64,000 nt of DNA from Pseudomonas brassicacearum. Lineage in GTDB: Bacteria; Pseudomonadota; Gammaproteobacteria; Pseudomonadales; Pseudomonadaceae. The number at the start of each line of letters is the position of its first letter. Position 1 is the first letter of the stretch. Made by a program: the position numbers and the translations under genes. This document shows positions 38,462-48,194 of the stretch, one piece after another. The stretch is from positions 62,001 through 126,000 of the forward strand of contig NZ_MOBK01000006.1 in assembly GCF_003732265.1 (NCBI RefSeq), written 5' to 3'. The notes beneath the pieces are model-generated. The model did no database searches. It was given only the letters and a program-made list of their open reading frames with translations, and was not told the origin of the DNA.

Positions 38462-39661
38462 TTAGATGGCCCCGTCTTCACGCAGCTTTGCGATCTGTTC
38501 GTTGTCGTAACCAAGATCGTTCAGTACCTGCGCATTGTGTTCGCCCAACTGCGGCCCGACCCATTCCGAAGTGCCAGGTGTCTCTGAGAGTTTCGGCACA
38601 ATGCCCGGCATCTTGAAATCTTTACCACCCGGAAGCTTGGCCTGCAGGAACATTTCCCGGGCCAGGTACTGCGGATCGCTGAACATGTCTTCGGCACTGA
38701 AGATCCGGCTGGCCGGCACGTCAGCCTGATTCAGCTGTTCGATGATCGTGTCCAGAGGCAGTGAATTGACCCAACGGTCGATCACCCCGTAAATCTCGTC
38801 GCGACGGCTGTCACGTCCGTCGTTGCTGGCCAGTACCGGGTCATTGGCCAGGTCTTCGCGGCCGATGACCAGCATGAACCGTTTGAAAATCGCATCACCG
38901 TTGGCGCCGATTTGCACATGTTTGCCATCGGCGCTGGTGTGGATCGAGGAGGGGGTGATGCCCGGCATGATGTTGCCGGTGCGTTCGCGAATGAAACCAA
39001 ACACATCGAACTCCGGCACCATGCTTTCCATCATCGCGAAGATCGCTTCGTACAACGCCACGTCGACCACTTGGCCGAGCCCGCCGTTCACTTCGCGATG
39101 ACGCAGGGCCATCAGTGCGCCGATCACGCCCCAGAGCGCCGCAATCGAGTCACCGATGGAAATCCCGGTGCGCACCGGCGGGCGGTCCTCGAAACCGGTG
39201 ATGTAGCGCAGGCCACCCATGGACTCACCGACCGCGCCGAAACCTGGCTGGTCCTTCATCGGCCCGGTCTGACCAAAACCGGAAAGACGCACCATCACCA
39301 GCTTCGGGTTCAGCGCGTGCAGGACTTCCCAGCCCAGGCCGAGTTTTTCCAGCACTCCGGGGCGAAAATTCTCGATCAGGATGTCCGCTTCACCGAGCAG
39401 TTTTTTCAGAATCGCCAGGCCGTCCGGGTGTTTCAGGTTCAGGGTCAGGGACTTTTTGTTGCGCGCCTGGACGAACCACCACAGCGAGGTGCCTTCGTAC
39501 AGTTTTCGCCATTTGCGCAACGGATCGCCGCCGTCGGGGGATTCGATCTTGATCACTTCAGCGCCAAATTCACCGCAAATGCGCGAGGCAAACGGCCCGG
39601 CGATCAACGTGCCCAATTCGATGACTTTCAGACCTGAGAGCGGTTTTCCGGTGAGCGGCAT
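38462..39661 (-). CDS. CaiB/BaiF family CoA-transferase
   Basis: A 399-residue class III CoA-transferase. The family N terminus PLSGLKVIELGTLIAGPFAS, the NKKSLTLNLKHPDG segment and the catalytic D171 in ISIGDSIAALWGV are in place. It moves CoA between carboxylic acids, but the substrate (formate/oxalate, succinate/hydroxymethylglutarate or another acid) cannot be read from sequence. It lies alone, upstream of the orphan binding protein on the same strand and divergent from yaeQ. Confidence 0.92.
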   Translation of the reverse strand: MPLTGKPLSGLKVIELGTLIAGPFASRICGEFGAEVIKIESPDGGDPLRKWRKLYEGTSLWWFVQARNKKSLTLNLKHPDGLAILKKLLGEADILIENFRPGVLEKLGLGWEVLHALNPKLVMVRLSGFGQTGPMKDQPGFGAVGESMGGLRYITGFEDRPPVRTGISIGDSIAALWGVIGALMALRHREVNGGLGQVVDVALYEAIFAMMESMVPEFDVFGFIRERTGNIMPGITPSSIHTSADGKHVQIGANGDAIFKRFMLVIGREDLANDPVLASNDGRDSRRDEIYGVIDRWVNSLPLDTIIEQLNQADVPASRIFSAEDMFSDPQYLAREMFLQAKLPGGKDFKMPGIVPKLSETPGTSEWVGPQLGEHNAQVLNDLGYDNEQIAKLREDGAI

Positions 39662-39808
39662 GCGGGATCCTGTAGGACAAAGACTGAGCAGAGATAGCGT
39701 TTTAACATAGCCGAACGTCAGACGAGCAAGCAGAATCGCCTTCAGTTCGATGATTGCCTACAGCATCGGTTAGACTTGCCGCCTTTCCTCGTATCAAGAA
39801 GCCCGTTC

Positions 39809-40351
39809 ATGGCCCAGCCGTCCACGACCTACAAGTTTGAACTGAACCTCACCGACCTCGACCGCAGCATCTACGAGACCGTGAAGCAGACCATCGCCCG
39901 TCACCCTTCGGAAACCGAAGAGCGCATGACCGTGCGGCTGTTGGCCTACGCCTTCTGGTACAACGAGCAGCTGTCATTCGGTCGTGGTCTGTCAGACGTG
40001 GATGAGCCTGCCCTGTGGGAAAAGAGCCTGGACGACCGCGTCCTGCACTGGATCGAAGTCGGCCAGCCAGACGCCGATCGCCTGACCTGGTGCTCGCGTC
40101 GTACCGAACGCACCAGCCTGCTGGCCTACGGCAGCCTGCGTGTCTGGGAAACCAAAGTGATCCCTGCGATCAAGAACCTGAAGAATGTGCACATTGCTGC
40201 CGTGCCTCAGGAAATCCTGGAAACCCTGGCCAAAGACATGCCACGGGTGATCAAGTGGGACGTGATGATCAGCGAAGGGACGATTTTCGTCACCGACGAC
40301 CGTGGTCAGCACGAAGTCCAGTTGCAATGGCTGCAAGGCGAGCGCGGCTGA
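39809..40351 (+). CDS. yaeQ: YaeQ family protein
   Basis: A 180-residue protein with the YaeQ pattern TYKFELNLTDLDRSIYETV, HPSETEERMTVRLLAYAFWYNEQLSFGRGLS and AKDMPRVIKWDVMISEGTIF. YaeQ has a PD-(D/E)XK nuclease-like fold and was reported to compensate for RfaH loss, but its role is unclear. It is followed by recJ after 55 bases in the same direction. Confidence 0.92.
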   Translation: MAQPSTTYKFELNLTDLDRSIYETVKQTIARHPSETEERMTVRLLAYAFWYNEQLSFGRGLSDVDEPALWEKSLDDRVLHWIEVGQPDADRLTWCSRRTERTSLLAYGSLRVWETKVIPAIKNLKNVHIAAVPQEILETLAKDMPRVIKWDVMISEGTIFVTDDRGQHEVQLQWLQGERG

Positions 40352-40406
40352 TCCTGCGCTGGCAACAGACTAATCCCACGTAATCAAGAGAAGCTTCCGT
40401 CACCCC

Positions 40407-42116
40407 ATGCGCATCGAACCTCGCCTGTTGCCCGACACCCTGCCATTCCTCGGTGATCTGCCGCCACTGCTGACCCGCCTGTACGCGGCGCGGGGCGTGC
40501 TGACCGAGGCTGAACTGGACAAGAGCCTGGCGCGGCTGATTCCGTTCCAGCAGCTCAAAGGCATCGATGCCGCCGTGGATTTGCTGGTGACGGCGCTGGA
40601 ACAGCGCCAGCGCATTCTGATCGTCGGCGACTTTGACGCCGATGGCGCGACGGCCAGCACCGTGGGCGTCTTGGGCTTGCGCCTGCTGGGCGCGGCTCAT
40701 GTCGACTATCTGGTGCCGAACCGGTTTGAGTACGGCTACGGCCTGACGCCGGAAATCGTCGAAGTCGCCTTGACCCGTACGCCGCAATTGCTGATCACCG
40801 TGGACAACGGTATTTCCAGTGTCGAAGGCGTCGCGGCGGCGAAAAAGGCCGGCCTCAATGTGCTGGTCACCGACCACCACTTGCCCGGCGATGAACTGCC
40901 GCTGGCCGATGCCATCGTCAATCCGAACCAGCCAGGGTGTGACTTCCCGAGCAAGGCACTGGCCGGTGTCGGCGTTATTTTTTATGTGTTGATGGCGCTT
41001 CGCGCACGTCTGCGCAGCCTCGGCTGGTACGAGAGCAAACCACAACCGAATATTGGTGAATTGCTTGACCTGGTGGCGCTGGGCAGCGTCGCCGACGTGG
41101 TGCCGCTGGATGCCAACAACCGGATTCTGGTCCATCAAGGTCTTGAACGAATTCGTGCCGGGCGCGCGCGGCCGGGGATCAAGGCGATCCTCGAAGTCGC
41201 CAAGCGTGAGCCGGCGCGCATCACCTCTACCGATCTGGGTTTCATTGTCGGCCCGCGCCTTAACGCGGCGGGGCGGCTGGATGACATGAGCCTGGGTATC
41301 GAATGCCTGCTCACCGACGACGCGGGGCTGGCGCGGGAAATGGCCGTGCAGCTGGATGGCATGAACCAGGACCGCAAATCCATCGAACAGGGCATGCAGC
41401 GCGAAGCGCTGGCGCAACTGAAGGATTTGCCGGTCGAGTCGATGCCGTTCGGTTTGTGCCTGTTCGATCCCGAGTGGCACCAGGGGGTCATCGGCATCCT
41501 CGCTTCGCGGATGAAAGAGCGCTATTTCCGTCCGACCATCGCCTTTGCCGATGCCGGCGATGGCTTGCTCAAGGGCTCGGGGCGTTCGGTTCAGGGTTTC
41601 CACATTCGTGACGCATTGAGCGTGGTGGCGGCGCAGCACCCCAACCTGATCAGCAAGTACGGCGGCCACGCCATGGCGGCAGGGCTAACGTTGCCGGAAG
41701 CGAACTTTCCGCTGTTTGCCGAGGCCTTCGACGCGGAAGTGCGTCGGCAATTGCGTGAAGAGGACCTGACCGGGCGCTTGCTGTCGGATGGCACGCTGGC
41801 GGTCGAAGAATTCCACCTCGAACTGGCCCGCGCCCTGCGTCATGCCGGTCCTTGGGGACAGCACTTCCCTGAGCCGCTGTTCCATGGCGTGTTCCAACTG
41901 GTTGAGCAGCGCGTCGTCGGTGAACGGCACCTGAAAGTGGTGCTGAAAAGCGAATGTGGCTCGGTGAAACTCGACGGTATTGCCTTCGGTATCGACCGTG
42001 ATATCTGGCCGAACCCGACCATCAAGTGGGTGGAACTGGCCTACAAACTCGACCTCAACGAGTTTCGCGGTAACGAGACTGTGCAGCTGATGATTGCCCA
42101 CATCGAACCGCGTTAA
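40407..42116 (+). CDS. recJ: Single-stranded-DNA 5'-3' exonuclease RecJ
   Basis: RecJ (569 residues) degrades 5' single strands in recombination and mismatch repair. The DHH phosphoesterase motifs are seen: VGDFDADGATAS (75-80 core), VDNGISS, TDHHLPG (D156-H158), and in the DHHA1 domain KYGGHAMAAGLT. A C-terminal OB-like domain follows. Length is normal. A REP pair follows directly. Confidence 0.97.
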   Translation: MRIEPRLLPDTLPFLGDLPPLLTRLYAARGVLTEAELDKSLARLIPFQQLKGIDAAVDLLVTALEQRQRILIVGDFDADGATASTVGVLGLRLLGAAHVDYLVPNRFEYGYGLTPEIVEVALTRTPQLLITVDNGISSVEGVAAAKKAGLNVLVTDHHLPGDELPLADAIVNPNQPGCDFPSKALAGVGVIFYVLMALRARLRSLGWYESKPQPNIGELLDLVALGSVADVVPLDANNRILVHQGLERIRAGRARPGIKAILEVAKREPARITSTDLGFIVGPRLNAAGRLDDMSLGIECLLTDDAGLAREMAVQLDGMNQDRKSIEQGMQREALAQLKDLPVESMPFGLCLFDPEWHQGVIGILASRMKERYFRPTIAFADAGDGLLKGSGRSVQGFHIRDALSVVAAQHPNLISKYGGHAMAAGLTLPEANFPLFAEAFDAEVRRQLREEDLTGRLLSDGTLAVEEFHLELARALRHAGPWGQHFPEPLFHGVFQLVEQRVVGERHLKVVLKSECGSVKLDGIAFGIDRDIWPNPTIKWVELAYKLDLNEFRGNETVQLMIAHIEPR

Positions 42117-42120
42117 GCCC

Positions 42121-42195
42121 TTCGCGAGCAGGCTCGCTCACACAAAGTTTTTGTGAACAATGCAGAACCCATGTGGGAGCGAGCCTGCTCGCGAC
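42121..42195. repeat. Paired REP element, inner-facing type
   Basis: REP cores at 42121-42144 (with a GGC variant and one mismatch, CTCACACA) and 42172-42195, 27 bases apart. The following 200 bases up to the next gene hold no further feature apart from a GAGAGG ribosome site. Confidence 0.85.
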
Positions 42196-42395
42196 GGCGA
42201 TATCCCTGACGCCAAATATCCCAGGAACCCTCCCTCATCCCCCGATGTCGACTAGGCTCTAAGCACTGCTTGATTATCCTTGTGACGTCTTGTCGAATTT
42301 TTACCCGCGGGGGCGGGTGCTGCGCCTTTTTCCTGTCACTCGTCGACTTTTCAAACAGAACCCTGGAGCCTGCCCACTGATTCGAGAGGTGCCCC

Positions 42396-43502
42396 ATGAG
42401 TCTGCTGCTTGAACCCTATACCCTGCGTCAATTGACCCTGCTCAACCGTATCGCGGTCTCCCCGATGTGCCAGTACTCCAGCGTCGATGGACTGGCCAAT
42501 GACTGGCACCTTGTCCACCTCGGCAGTCGTGCGGTCGGCGGCGCCGGCCTGGTATTTACCGAAGCCACGGCGGTCACCGCCGACGGGCGCATTACCGCCC
42601 AGGACCTCGGCCTGTGGACTGACGAGCAGATCGAACCCCTGCAACGCATTACCCGCTTTATCGCCGCTCAGGGCGCTGTGGCCGGCATCCAGTTGGCGCA
42701 CGCCGGGCGCAAGGCCAGCACTCATCGGCCGTGGCTTGGCAAACATGGCAGCGTTAAACCCGAAGACGGCGGCTGGGTGCCGGTAGGCCCGTCGACCATT
42801 GCTTTCGACCCGCAACACACCCACCCAAGACAACTCGAAGAAAGCGAGATCACTGAGGTCGTCCAGGCCTTCGTCGCCGCTGCCCAGCGCGCATTGACCG
42901 CCGGATTCAAGGTGGTCGAAATCCACGCCGCCCACGGTTACCTGCTGCATCAGTTTCTGTCGCCACTGAGCAATCAGCGGCGCGATCAATATGGCGGTTC
43001 GTTCGAGAACCGCATCCGGCTGGTGCTGCAAGTCACCGAAGCGGTGCGTGCGGTGTGGCCTGAAGAGCTGCCGCTGTTGGTGCGGGTCTCGGCCACCGAT
43101 TGGGTGGAAGACGGCTGGAACCCGGATGAAACCGTGGAACTGGCGCGACGCCTCAAAGCGCTGGGCGTGGACCTGATCGACGTGTCCTCGGGCGGGACGG
43201 CGGCCAATGCCGAAATCCCGACAGGCCCCGGTTATCAAACCCGCTTCGCCGAGCGCGTGCGCAAGGAGTCGGGCATTGCTACCGGCACGGTCGGCATGAT
43301 CACCGAGCCGGCCCAGGCTGAACATATCTTGCGTACGTGCCAGGCGGACCTCATCTTCCTGGCGCGAGAACTGTTGCGCGATCCGTATTGGCCGCTGCAT
43401 GCCGATGACGACCTGGGCGGGCGCAAGGCTATCTGGCCGGCGCAGTATCAGCGGGCGACGCACCGGGATCAGCCGATACATGAGTCGGATTTGCGGGACT
43501 GA
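42396..43502 (+). CDS. Old Yellow Enzyme family NADH:flavin oxidoreductase (YqjM/XenA-like)
   Basis: A 368-residue FMN-dependent ene-reductase. It has the class III (thermophilic-like/YqjM) start NRIAVSPMCQYSSVDGLANDWH, GIQLAHAGRKAS, the His pair in EIHAAHGYLLHQFLSP and SNQRRDQYGGSFENR. It reduces activated C=C bonds or nitro compounds with NAD(P)H; XenA of P. putida is a relative. GAGAGG precedes the ATG. A strong terminator ends the gene. Confidence 0.92.
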   Translation: MSLLLEPYTLRQLTLLNRIAVSPMCQYSSVDGLANDWHLVHLGSRAVGGAGLVFTEATAVTADGRITAQDLGLWTDEQIEPLQRITRFIAAQGAVAGIQLAHAGRKASTHRPWLGKHGSVKPEDGGWVPVGPSTIAFDPQHTHPRQLEESEITEVVQAFVAAAQRALTAGFKVVEIHAAHGYLLHQFLSPLSNQRRDQYGGSFENRIRLVLQVTEAVRAVWPEELPLLVRVSATDWVEDGWNPDETVELARRLKALGVDLIDVSSGGTAANAEIPTGPGYQTRFAERVRKESGIATGTVGMITEPAQAEHILRTCQADLIFLARELLRDPYWPLHADDDLGGRKAIWPAQYQRATHRDQPIHESDLRD

Positions 43503-43518
43503 GTGAGGCTGAGAAAAC

Positions 43519-43551
43519 AAAAAGCCCCGATCGTTGTGATCGGGGCTTTTG
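43519..43551 (+). terminator. Rho-independent terminator, probably bidirectional
   Basis: Stem AAAGCCCCGATC-GTTGT-GATCGGGGCTTTT with A and T runs on both sides. Confidence 0.95.
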
Positions 43552-43589
43552 TGTTTCTGAGCCAGTATTTTGCTGACTGTCAGGCCGCC

Positions 43590-43682
43590 TTCGCGAGCAA
43601 GCCCGCTCCCACATTCGATCTCCGCTGGACACAGATTATGTGTATGACCAAGTTCAAATGTGGGAGCGGGCTTGCTCGCGAA
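43590..43682. repeat. Paired REP element, inner-facing type
   Basis: REP cores at 43590-43613 and 43659-43682, 45 bases apart, spacer similar to the 22943 copy. It lies between the terminator and the end of opgD. Confidence 0.88.
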
Positions 43683-43709
43683 GGGGCCAGCCCATACACC
43701 CAATTACCC

Positions 43710-45335
43710 TCAGGTGTACTTACGCTTATCCGGCGCCGGCGGAAAGTACTGATACAACCAGGTCTCGCTCAACGTCCGGTCATTGGTCCGGATGAACAAC
43801 CGCAGCTCCACCGGCGCCACGCTGTCATTGGTCGGGTACCAGTCAAAGGTAATGCGATAACCCTTGATGTCGTCCAGCACCAACACATTGAAATCCTTCA
43901 CCTGCCCGTTCGAGCACGTCACCACAGGCTCGATCCCTGCGCCTTCCGGCAAGCGATCCAGACCTCCACCGGTGAAGTCCACGGCAAAGCGCCGCGCCCA
44001 GACTTCCGGGTAATGCTCGCCCGGCGCCCAGCCTTCGGTGAAGCCGCCCATGCCCGAACGGGTCGCATTGACCCGCGCCAGCGGTGTGCCGACCGGTGGC
44101 AGTGCGCTCCAGTAGAGCTTGTAGCCGTAATTCAGGGAATCACCGGCCGCGACCGGTTTTTTCGGGGTCCAGAACGCGACGATGTTATCCAGCGTCTCGC
44201 CGGTCGTAGGAATTTCCAGCAGATCGATAGAGCCTTCGCCCCACGCCGTTGTCGGTTCGACCCACAGGCTCGGACGCTTGCTGTACCAATCGACGGTGTC
44301 CTGATAGCTGGCAAACTCATGGTCGGTCTGCACCAGACCGAAACCTTTCGGATCAGTGTCGGCGAAGGCATTGAATTGCAGGGTCGCCGGGTTGTTCAGT
44401 GGGCGGCAGATCCACTCGCCGTTGCCGCGCCACATCGCCAGACGATCCGAGTCGTGGATCTGCGGGTGAATGGTGTCGCACATACGCCGCTCATGGGTGC
44501 CACAGCTGAACATGCTGGTCATCGGCGCGATGCCCAGTTGCTCGATGGCGGTACGCGCATTGACGTGGGCATCGACAGCCATGACCACCTGGCTGGCCTG
44601 GCAATCGATGTCGAAACGGTAAGCACCGGTGGCGCTCGGCGAATCCAGCAGGGCGTAGACCACGAAACGCGTGCTGTCCTTGTCCGGTGTCTCGAACCAG
44701 AACTTGGTGAAGTCCGGAAATTCCTCGCGCTTCTTGGCGTACGTATCAATCGCCAGCCCGCGCGCCGACAGACCGTACTGGCCGGTCGCGTCTACCGCAC
44801 GGAAGTAACTCGCGCCGAGGAAAGACAACACATCGTGGCGGTCCAGCTCCGGGGCCTTGAACAGCTTGAACCCGGAAAACCCCAGGTCGCCTGTCAGCTG
44901 CTTGGTGTCGACCGTGGTTTTTTCATAGTTGAACAGGGAAGGGCGGAAATGCACCTCCCGCGCCTGACGCGTCTTGGGATCGACGCTGTACATGCGAACC
45001 GGCTGCTTGAACCCCATGCCGACGTGGAAAAACTGCACGTCCAGCTGACCGTTCAAATCCTTCCACAGCGAGTGATTCGCGTCGTAGCGGATCGCGTTGA
45101 AGTTCTGCGGCGTCATGGTCGCCAGCGTCGGCGGCAACACCTGCTTGGTGTCCTGATAACGGTTGCCGGCGAGCTGTTTGGCCTGAATCTTCAGCGCTTC
45201 AAAATCGAACGCCTGAGCCTCGCCATCCGCCGTACCGTTGCCCGCCCAGGCACGGCTGGCCAGCAGGCCGGTGGCCGACAAACCGGTGTAGGCCGCGATG
45301 GCCATGGACGCTTTGAGCAAATTCCTGCGATGCAT
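43710..45335 (-). CDS. opgD: Glucan biosynthesis protein OpgD (MdoD)
   Basis: A 541-residue periplasmic protein that shapes osmoregulated periplasmic glucan structure. The N terminus [18 protein letters not shown] carries a twin-arginine signal, as known for OpgD and unlike the Sec-exported OpgG. The body matches the MdoG/MdoD family ([38 protein letters not shown]). The start at 45335 puts the RR at residues 3-4; an upstream in-frame ATG would bury the signal. It lies alone on the minus strand. Confidence 0.94.
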   Translation of the reverse strand: MHRRNLLKASMAIAAYTGLSATGLLASRAWAGNGTADGEAQAFDFEALKIQAKQLAGNRYQDTKQVLPPTLATMTPQNFNAIRYDANHSLWKDLNGQLDVQFFHVGMGFKQPVRMYSVDPKTRQAREVHFRPSLFNYEKTTVDTKQLTGDLGFSGFKLFKAPELDRHDVLSFLGASYFRAVDATGQYGLSARGLAIDTYAKKREEFPDFTKFWFETPDKDSTRFVVYALLDSPSATGAYRFDIDCQASQVVMAVDAHVNARTAIEQLGIAPMTSMFSCGTHERRMCDTIHPQIHDSDRLAMWRGNGEWICRPLNNPATLQFNAFADTDPKGFGLVQTDHEFASYQDTVDWYSKRPSLWVEPTTAWGEGSIDLLEIPTTGETLDNIVAFWTPKKPVAAGDSLNYGYKLYWSALPPVGTPLARVNATRSGMGGFTEGWAPGEHYPEVWARRFAVDFTGGGLDRLPEGAGIEPVVTCSNGQVKDFNVLVLDDIKGYRITFDWYPTNDSVAPVELRLFIRTNDRTLSETWLYQYFPPAPDKRKYT

Positions 45336-45682
45336 AAGTACAACCTGTCGTGAGCAATCCCGCGCCGTTCCTGGCACGTGCTGGATCAAAAATAACGGTT
45401 CGGACATGCCTTCGACCAAACGCAACGGACCTTAAACAGATGCCAAATAGCTTAAACCGTTCGGTTGCTGACAAAAATTGATTGGTAGCACTTTGGCAGA
45501 GCGGCAATGAAACAAGAAATTTCGGTTAACTTTTCCGACAGTACTTTCTGATTTATAGGGCATTTCTGCTTTTTTTGACTAATTACTCTAAAAACCGCTT
45601 TTCAGCGCCGGGAATGTTCCTATTCTGTGCTCATGACCGGCTTCAGCCCTTAAGGCCGGCGACAAACAAAAAGGAGAGGGCG
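45336..45682. other. Intergenic region between divergent opgD and small gene
   Basis: 347 AT-richer bases without a gene. A TTGACT at 45575-45580 and a TATTCT at 45621-45626 could belong to rightward promoters but are not properly spaced with each other. A small dyad CCGGC/GCCGG lies just before the AAGGAG of the next gene. Confidence 0.4.
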
Positions 45683-45913
45683 ATGCGGTTTTTGAAGTTT
45701 TCTCGGTCTTATAGAAGGACATCGTCGATGACAAAAGTACAAGGCATCACCGAAATGTTAGGAATTCTTCCTTGCCTGGCAAGCGGCCGGCGAAGGCGCC
45801 GGCTCAGCCCGGACGAAATGAAGTTGTTGGAAAGGTATCGAGAGCTGTCGGAGAGCGACCGGATTGCGATGCGGTATCTGGTGGATGCGATGAGGACTGT
45901 TTCGCGGTTTTGA
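45683..45913 (+). CDS. Small basic protein of unknown function
   Basis: A 76-residue protein: a basic N terminus (MRFLKFSRSYRRTSS), then MTKVQGITEMLG, a poly-arginine patch (SGRRRRRLSP) and a helical end ELSESDRIAMRYLVDAM. AAGGAG lies 8 bases before ATG 45683; a second ATG at 45728 gives a 61-residue form without such a site. The Arg patch and helix suggest nucleic-acid binding, but the family is not recognised. It borders the accessory island that follows. Confidence 0.55.
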   Translation: MRFLKFSRSYRRTSSMTKVQGITEMLGILPCLASGRRRRRLSPDEMKLLERYRELSESDRIAMRYLVDAMRTVSRF

Positions 45914-45989
45914 GGGTTGGAGATTAAGTTTTGTTGGAAGCCAGGGGCGGACTGTGAGGTCTGCCCCTTTTTCATTTTTCACCCTGCCT

Positions 45990-46586
45990 TCAACTGCAAG
46001 TGCCCAAGATCTTGAAGGGGCGTTGTACTTGCATCAGGTCAGGCATGTCCCTCCATTTGATCCAGGCTTGATGTTGCCAGTGCAGAAGAGGAACGGAGAC
46101 TCCGGCCCATTGCAATGAACTCAGGCTTGGAATGTTGTCCACAGCCGCTCCCGACTCGCGCAGCGTAGGTATGACTTCGTTGCTTAGCCATTGGCGCAGG
46201 TTTCGGTTTTCCGGGACGAAATGATGTACCAGAAGGGCGTACATCCCGGATTCGCTGACCATCAACGATTCGGTGGTTTTGCCGTTCCTCAGCAACAATA
46301 CCTGCTGGCGCTGATCGGGATCGAGCTTCAGGGTGAGGCGTTGATCCAGAGGACGGCCCATCAAGCGACCGAGGTCCTGGACGCAGAACCAAGCCTGGTT
46401 GGCGTGCATGAAGGTGTGAAGAAAGCGGTTGTGGCGGGTGAAGACGGTTGGGGTGAAATGAGGATGGATTTCGGACGGATTTAGCGTGTGCTCAAGAATT
46501 TTTCGACTCCATGTTGAAAAAGGAGCCGCCACTGATCCTTCGACAGATTTGGGTGGCGGACCGTGCGGCGTTCGAAGTCGGGACAT
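45990..46586 (-). CDS. BRO-N domain (phage antirepressor-like) protein
   Basis: A frame of up to 198 residues whose core is a BRO-N domain: FTPTVFTRHNRFLHTFMHAN, AWFCVQDLGRLMGRPLD, then SESGMYALLVHHFVPENRNLRQWLSNEVIPTLRE. BRO-N domains bind DNA and occur in phage antirepressors, and Pseudomonas chromosomes carry many solitary versions of unknown role. The N-terminal 40 residues before IHPHFTP are low in similarity and overlap a second small frame, so the true start may lie near 46490. It neighbours the RloAB-like pair, which faces away. Confidence 0.8.
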   Translation of the reverse strand: MSRLRTPHGPPPKSVEGSVAAPFSTWSRKILEHTLNPSEIHPHFTPTVFTRHNRFLHTFMHANQAWFCVQDLGRLMGRPLDQRLTLKLDPDQRQQVLLLRNGKTTESLMVSESGMYALLVHHFVPENRNLRQWLSNEVIPTLRESGAAVDNIPSLSSLQWAGVSVPLLHWQHQAWIKWRDMPDLMQVQRPFKILGTCS

Positions 46587-46692
46587 TCTCGATCAACATG
46601 TAAGCCAAGAGGCCCGCGCCACACGGCCCACCATAAAGCGAAACTGAAAGGCAAAATTTGCCCCAGTTCATATGGGGGCGCGGATGCGCCAT
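46492..46692 (-). CDS. Candidate 66-residue ORF overlapping the BRO-N gene start
   Basis: It encodes MAHPRPHMNWGKFCLSVSLY through ARSATQICRRISGGSFFN and stops at TGA 46492, overlapping the start of the BRO-N frame by 95 bases in another frame. The sequence looks protein-like (Arg/Ser-rich C terminus, Cys pair) and resembles small ORFs often annotated upstream of BRO-type or phage-derived genes; that memory is not firm. It may be a leader for, or frameshift partner of, the BRO-N gene. Confidence 0.4.
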   Translation of the reverse strand: MAHPRPHMNWGKFCLSVSLYGGPCGAGLLAYMLIENVPTSNAARSATQICRRISGGSFFNMESKNS

Positions 46693-46938
46693 GTTGATAG
46701 TGTTCCGGCTTCGACCCCGGGTCGCTGATTTGGCAGCGACGAGGTAAAGCCTATCGCTCAGGCGCTCGCGGCGCCAAGTCTACTCTGGCGACGCGTGCCG
46801 TAGGAATGGGTGTATTAGCTTGAAGGCCCGGTCTGTAGGAATTTCCTGTTTTTGCTTGAAGTGCACCGGTGCAGCATCGCAACCCTGGTTTTTCCTATAG
46901 GTTTTTCCGCTTTCAGGAACGAACTGCAGGTTTGCTAC
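46693..46938. other. Control region between BRO-N leader and RloA-like gene
   Basis: No gene. It holds a hairpin GTCGCTG/CAGCGAC (46721-46740), the palindrome GACCCCGGGTC just before it and GC-rich dyads around 46760-46775, a probable site of divergent transcription control. AT-rich bases precede the ATPase gene. Confidence 0.45.
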
Positions 46939-48192
46939 ATGTTGATCGAATTCTCTGTTTCCAACTATCGCTCCTTCCGTGACAAGCAAACCCTGTCCAT
47001 GGCTGCGACGCCGCGCTTGAGCAAAAAGCGCAACCTGTTCGCGCCGCCGGTAAGTGGAGAAAAACTGCCGGACTTGTTGAAGGTAGCGGCGATCTACGGG
47101 CCAAACGCGTCTGGCAAATCTTCGCTCATTCGGGCGATGGGGATCATCGGACAGTTGCTCACAGCATTACCGTCCGCAAATGACGAACCGCTTCCGGCCT
47201 CGCCCTTTCGTTTTGATCCGCAACTCCAGCATGAACCCAGTTGTTTTGAGTACAACTTCATTCAACGCGGGCTCCGATACCGGTTTGTCCTGCGTCTGAC
47301 TGCCCAGCGGATTATCGAGGAACAGCTGGTTTCATACCCCAAAGGCAAGGAAGTGCTGCTGTATCAGCGTCGTTTTTCGGAGGAGGGTGAGCAGTATGTT
47401 TTTGGAGCGCACCTTGAGGGTGGTAGAGAAGTCCACAATGCGTGGCGGCGTCTGACGAGCCCCAAAACATTGTTTATTTCGCAGGCGATAGCGAACAGTA
47501 GCGAAGAGCTGACCCAGTTGCGGGGGCCGTTTAGCTGGTTTCAGACCGGTCTACTCGTGATCGAGCAGAACAACTTCATAGGGCTGTCGGCCGCGTCCAT
47601 CAGATTTCTGAAGATTGCTTCGGATCAAACCGGCAATTTGCGAGATTTTCTAAAGGACGTGGACATCCCTGTGTCCGCTATCCACCTCAACACCGAAGAC
47701 GCGGAATCTGTTCAACCTGCAAAAAAACTCACGCTGAAAGAGTTCTTTGCTGCTGCCCAAAAAGACAAGATCACCCTCACGCATACGAGCCATTTAGGTA
47801 AAGCCGATTTTGACTTTTCAGAGGAGTCCGGCGGTACCAAAAATCTGATCGGTTTCTGGCTGCCCTGGTTCATGATCAATCACGCCGATGGAAGTGGGAT
47901 TCTCTCTGTCGATGAGTTGGACAGCAGCCTTCACCCTTCAATCGTTGATGACCTGATTGAGAAGCACTTGGACAGTGGGCTGGATACTCAACTGATCTTT
48001 ACCACCCACGACACTCATCTAATGAACGCCAAAGCACTTCGGCGCGATCAGTTCTGGATTACCGAGCGCGATGCCAACGGTGCAACCTTTCTTTATTCGG
48101 TTCACGATTTTGAAGGACGAGAAGGGGAGGATATCGAGAAACGCTACTTTGAAGGCCGTTATCGCGGATTACCGTTGATAAGGCGGGGCTGA
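46939..48192 (+). CDS. RloA-like ABC-type AAA ATPase of a defence pair
   Basis: A 417-residue SMC/ABC-type ATPase of the AAA_15/AAA_21 kind. The N terminus MLIEFSVSNYRSFRDKQTLS is the classic start of these proteins. Walker A is GPNASGKS (54-61); a signature-like SGGTKNLIG comes late; Walker B is ILSVDELDSSLHP (D325, E326) and the switch His is in TTHDTHLM (about 358). There is no HNH, TIR or nuclease domain. It is followed 2 bases later by an RloB-family gene, the RloA-RloB arrangement first noted near type I restriction loci. GC is lower than in neighbouring core genes. The start at 46939 is chosen for the family N terminus. Confidence 0.88.
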   Translation: MLIEFSVSNYRSFRDKQTLSMAATPRLSKKRNLFAPPVSGEKLPDLLKVAAIYGPNASGKSSLIRAMGIIGQLLTALPSANDEPLPASPFRFDPQLQHEPSCFEYNFIQRGLRYRFVLRLTAQRIIEEQLVSYPKGKEVLLYQRRFSEEGEQYVFGAHLEGGREVHNAWRRLTSPKTLFISQAIANSSEELTQLRGPFSWFQTGLLVIEQNNFIGLSAASIRFLKIASDQTGNLRDFLKDVDIPVSAIHLNTEDAESVQPAKKLTLKEFFAAAQKDKITLTHTSHLGKADFDFSEESGGTKNLIGFWLPWFMINHADGSGILSVDELDSSLHPSIVDDLIEKHLDSGLDTQLIFTTHDTHLMNAKALRRDQFWITERDANGATFLYSVHDFEGREGEDIEKRYFEGRYRGLPLIRRG

Positions 48193-48194
48193 TC

